The notes below the pieces were generated by a model. That model had not been told where the DNA came from and did not search any database. It saw only the letters and a program-made list of their open reading frames with translations. A stretch of 64,000 bases of DNA. It comes from Acinetobacter gandensis. Its GTDB lineage: Bacteria; Pseudomonadota; Gammaproteobacteria; Pseudomonadales; Moraxellaceae. Below, one piece after another: positions 61,971 to 64,000 of the stretch. A program made the translations under genes and the position numbers. Location: assembly GCF_001678755.1 (NCBI RefSeq), contig NZ_LZDS01000001.1:1-64000 (forward strand). The letters are read 5' to 3'. Position 1 is the stretch's first letter, and every line of letters starts with the position of its first letter.

Positions 61971-62852
61971 TTAAGTGGTCGCTGTTAATTTCTGCTGAAT
62001 AAAATTATGGATTAGATGAGCCACCTGTTCCGGCTGGCTCAAAATCGCCCAGTGATTGGCATTTAATTCTACCCGGGAAAAATCTTTTACCCATTTTGGC
62101 ATTTCATCAATCAGATCTGGGCCAACAAACTGGTCCTTCTTGAGCACAATTGCCTGTACCGGACAGACTGCAAAACGCTGTCTAGGTCGAGATAAACGCG
62201 GTAAAAAGTTCGCCCGATACAGATTAACGCCATATTTTCCGTCTTTGACAATATTCTGGTTTAGCGGCAGATTTTCCTGCTGTTCCAGCTGACTGATCAT
62301 TTTGCCCCAACGTTCTGCATTAAAGAAATTCCATGCGGTAGGCGCTATAAAAGGCAACTGGAATACCGCGATATACCAGGACCTGGTCATCTGTTTAAAG
62401 AACTTGGTCTTATGCTGTTTAAACTGTTCACGCATCCAGAAAGCCGCATGATCCAAACATGGCCCAGAAATAGTTGAATAAGACAAAATACGTGAGCGAA
62501 ATTTTGGCTCAGTCACCGATTCCCAAGATTGGATAGAACCCCAATCATGCGCGGCCAAATGAAAACAACGTTCACCTAATACAGCGTGAGTGACGCTATC
62601 CAAATCAAGTGATAATTGCTCCAAACGATAATCTCGAATGTTTCGAGGCACGGAAGATTGCCCTGCGCCACGTACATCATAGCTAATGACATAAAAATCA
62701 TGAATCAGATGCTGAATCACAGGCTCCCACACTTCCTGATTGTCCGGATAGCCATGAACCAGGACGAGTGCAGGGTTAGCCTCATTGCCCCATAACTTTA
62801 CAAAAAGCCGCTGTTGATCGGTCGTATTGACCCACTGAGTTTGTACTTGCAT
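61971..62852 (-). CDS. Alpha/beta-hydrolase (epoxide-hydrolase-like)
   Basis: A 293-residue alpha/beta-hydrolase. Residues 32-36 give the oxyanion motif VHGYPDN (HG-P-D), the nucleophile elbow reads AHDWGS with Asp103 as nucleophile, as in epoxide hydrolases and haloalkane dehalogenases rather than Ser esterases, and the catalytic His lies in NANHWAI near the C-terminus. A cap region is at about 140-205 (FKQHKTKFFKQMTRSWYIAV). It is 35 bp upstream of the antiporter-like gene and on the same strand, so they may be co-transcribed. Substrate unknown; an ester or dehalogenase reaction cannot be excluded. Confidence 0.82.
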   Translation of the reverse strand: MQVQTQWVNTTDQQRLFVKLWGNEANPALVLVHGYPDNQEVWEPVIQHLIHDFYVISYDVRGAGQSSVPRNIRDYRLEQLSLDLDSVTHAVLGERCFHLAAHDWGSIQSWESVTEPKFRSRILSYSTISGPCLDHAAFWMREQFKQHKTKFFKQMTRSWYIAVFQLPFIAPTAWNFFNAERWGKMISQLEQQENLPLNQNIVKDGKYGVNLYRANFLPRLSRPRQRFAVCPVQAIVLKKDQFVGPDLIDEMPKWVKDFSRVELNANHWAILSQPEQVAHLIHNFIQQKLTATT

Positions 62853-62979
62853 TTTTGTTGTCCTTTTATTGTGACTTTCGCATTGACGTTTTATTTAGGA
62901 TTGCGGGCAATGTGATCAATGCCACATTTTTAAAACTCATTTAGTATGATGAGCTCAATATAAAAAGAAATTGACCGCT

Positions 62980-63462
62980 ATGAGCATAATCCAGAAAATA
63001 ATGACAATGCCAATTGTCTCTAAATTTTTATTGAATCATTATGCCCCATATAAAGGTGCAGGGATTTCGATTGATAAAATTGACCTAGCAAATCATCATA
63101 TCCGCGTCAAAATGCCACTAACACGAAAAAACCAAAATATCGTTGGTGTCCATTTTGGTGGCAGCCTATATTCGATGGTCGACCCATTTTATATGCTCTT
63201 GCTTATGCATCATTTAGGTTCTCGTTATATTGTTTGGGATAAAGCTGCAACTATTCAGTTTTTATCACCTGGTCGCGGTATGGTTTATGCCGATATTCAA
63301 CTTGATCCAAATGAAGTCTCACACATAAAAAACTTGGCGGAAAATCATGCTCCGGTTCTACGAAATTACACCTTAAATATTTTTGATGAAGCTGGTGTGC
63401 GTATTGCTGAAGTGCAAAAAACATTATATATCCGTCGTAAACAGCCTCGGCCGCGCAAATAA
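62980..63462 (+). CDS. DUF4442 / hotdog-fold thioesterase-like protein
   Basis: A 160-residue protein of the DUF4442 family (hotdog fold, related to acyl-CoA thioesterases). Recognisable parts: KFLLNHYAPYKGAGISIDKI, then HIRVKMPLTRKNQNIVGVHF, GGSLYSMVDPFYMLLLMHHL, and KAATIQFLSPGRGMVYADIQ. The frame can begin with TTG at 62971, but the ATG at 62980 is preferred. Function unproven; substrates could be acyl-CoA thioesters. Oppositely oriented to the upstream hydrolase gene; followed by a bidirectional terminator. Confidence 0.8.
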   Translation: MSIIQKIMTMPIVSKFLLNHYAPYKGAGISIDKIDLANHHIRVKMPLTRKNQNIVGVHFGGSLYSMVDPFYMLLLMHHLGSRYIVWDKAATIQFLSPGRGMVYADIQLDPNEVSHIKNLAENHAPVLRNYTLNIFDEAGVRIAEVQKTLYIRRKQPRPRK

Positions 63463-63493
63463 AAAGGCGCTTAATCCATAAGCGCCTTTTTTA
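63463..63493. terminator. Bidirectional terminator between DUF4442 and glycine-zipper genes
   Basis: AAAAAGGCGCTTA-ATCCA-TAAGCGCCTTTTTT, strong stem with A- and T-runs, between two converging genes. Confidence 0.9.
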
Positions 63494-63510
63494 AAAATGA
63501 TAACGTTGAA

Positions 63511-63867
63511 TTAACGGTTTTGTTCAATCGCAGCACCTGCACCGCCCCCGATTGCGCCACCAATTGCAGCACCGGTATTACCACCAAAAATGCTTTTACC
63601 GACAGCTGAACCAATCGCACCACCTACGCCACTATAGGTTGCATTTCGGTTTGAACCATTTTGGGTTTTACTTCCCACGGCAGCACCTGCACCACCACCA
63701 ATCGCCGCGCCTGTACCACCACCAACATTGTTACCAACGCCACCACCAATAGCACCACCAAGTGCTGCTGCACCAATACGCTGTTCATTCGGGCTCATGC
63801 TCTCACAACCAGCAAGCATCATGGTTGACATAGTCGCTACTACAAATACGCTCATTAGTTTTTTCAT
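63511..63867 (-). CDS. YMGG-like glycine-zipper lipoprotein
   Basis: A 118-residue exported lipoprotein. The signal peptide MKKLMSVFVVATMSTMMLAG ends in the lipobox LAGC (Cys20), followed by ESMSPNEQRIGAAALGGAIG and a long glycine/alanine-rich zipper: repeated GGxxGxxxG units (GGAIGGGVGNNVGGGTGA, AIGGGAGAAVG, GGVGGAIGS, GAAIGGAIGGGAGAAIEQNR). Glycine-zipper lipoproteins such as YMGG or OmpA-associated Glycine-zipper family members are believed to form oligomeric membrane-inserting helices; function is not established. Expressed from its own promoter to the right, near the right window edge; the region 63868-64000 shows no gene, only a small hairpin (GCATTTT-GT-AAAATGC, 63962-63977). Confidence 0.8.
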   Translation of the reverse strand: MKKLMSVFVVATMSTMMLAGCESMSPNEQRIGAAALGGAIGGGVGNNVGGGTGAAIGGGAGAAVGSKTQNGSNRNATYSGVGGAIGSAVGKSIFGGNTGAAIGGAIGGGAGAAIEQNR

Positions 63868-64000
63868 TGCGATGATCCTTGTCTTCTTTAATTCGTTTCA
63901 GTCTAATTTCATTGTATGAAACAATTCCTAAGAGCTTGTTAAGTCTCTAGACATAAATGCTGCATTTTGTAAAATGCGTACAGATATTCTAGCTTAGAAA

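Noticed and set aside
1..64000. tRNA, rRNA, CRISPR arrays, IS elements, prophage genes
   Set aside because: None of the gaps contains cloverleaf-like, regularly spaced repeat or transposase/integrase sequence that I could recognise.

Overview
The window is a stretch of Acinetobacter-type gammaproteobacterial chromosome. This rests on a modest GC content, a polyphosphate:AMP phosphotransferase of the type characterised in Acinetobacter johnsonii, an isolated gspF-gspG pair (type II secretion genes are scattered in this genus), a FFLEELY-motif-like protein, and the mix of housekeeping neighbours. The species cannot be fixed from the sequence alone. Most of the window is core genome. I see no insertion sequence, prophage, CRISPR array, tRNA or rRNA.

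Layout, left to right. 1-700: the N-terminus of a VgrG-like type VI secretion tip protein runs off the left edge, followed by a TusA-family protein. 0.9-3.4 kb: corC-lnt (CBS/CorC protein and apolipoprotein N-acyltransferase, overlapping by 4 bp). 3.4-6.3 kb: a CsaA-like tRNA-binding protein, a small membrane protein, and gspG-gspF. 6.4-11.5 kb: priA, a Kef/CPA2 antiporter with an RCK domain, and hslO. 11.7-16 kb: four DUF2147 paralogues (three intact, the fourth broken by two frameshifts) surrounding cbpA-cbpM and a YdcH-like gene. 16-20 kb: a CorA-type transporter, pnp and rpsO with leader structures. 20.1-20.9 kb: a gene-poor segment with strong terminators and a candidate small RNA. 20.9-30.4 kb: recC-recB-recD with 4-bp overlaps. 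30.5-33.5 kb: a DUF697-like protein, pap and a FFLEELY-like gene. 33.7-37 kb: ubiE-ubiJ-ubiB for ubiquinone synthesis. 37.1-39.2 kb: a patatin-like phospholipase between two small membrane proteins. 39.2-41.4 kb: a SulP transporter fused to a beta-carbonic anhydrase. 41.6-43.7 kb: an accessory DUF2075 nuclease-helicase gene bracketed by two near-identical terminator-containing repeats. 43.7-48.9 kb: tex, then ompR and envZ separated by a REP/MITE-like palindromic element. 49-52.3 kb: a succinyl-CoA:acetate CoA-transferase, a GNAT acetyltransferase, a DsbA/FrnE-like oxidoreductase and a dodecin. 52.5-56.8 kb: uncharacterised, likely genus-restricted genes, including a 59-residue gene, an unknown 476-residue protein, a predicted outer-membrane protein, and a small exported RNDRV-repeat protein split by a homopolymer of nine A. 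56.9-64 kb: htpG, an LprI-like protein, ompW, an Na+/H+ antiporter-family gene and an epoxide-hydrolase-like gene with somewhat different codon use, a DUF4442 thioesterase-like gene, and a glycine-zipper lipoprotein.

The parts I think deserve most attention are the DUF2075 nuclease-helicase cassette with its duplicated terminator flanks, the A9-interrupted RNDRV-repeat secreted protein, the DUF2147/CxxC paralogue array with its decaying member, the candidate sRNA with a 7-codon ORF near its 5' end, the REP-like element splitting ompR from envZ, and the unknown three-gene cluster at 53.6-56.4 kb. All family assignments come from reading motifs and overall resemblance; no database search was run.
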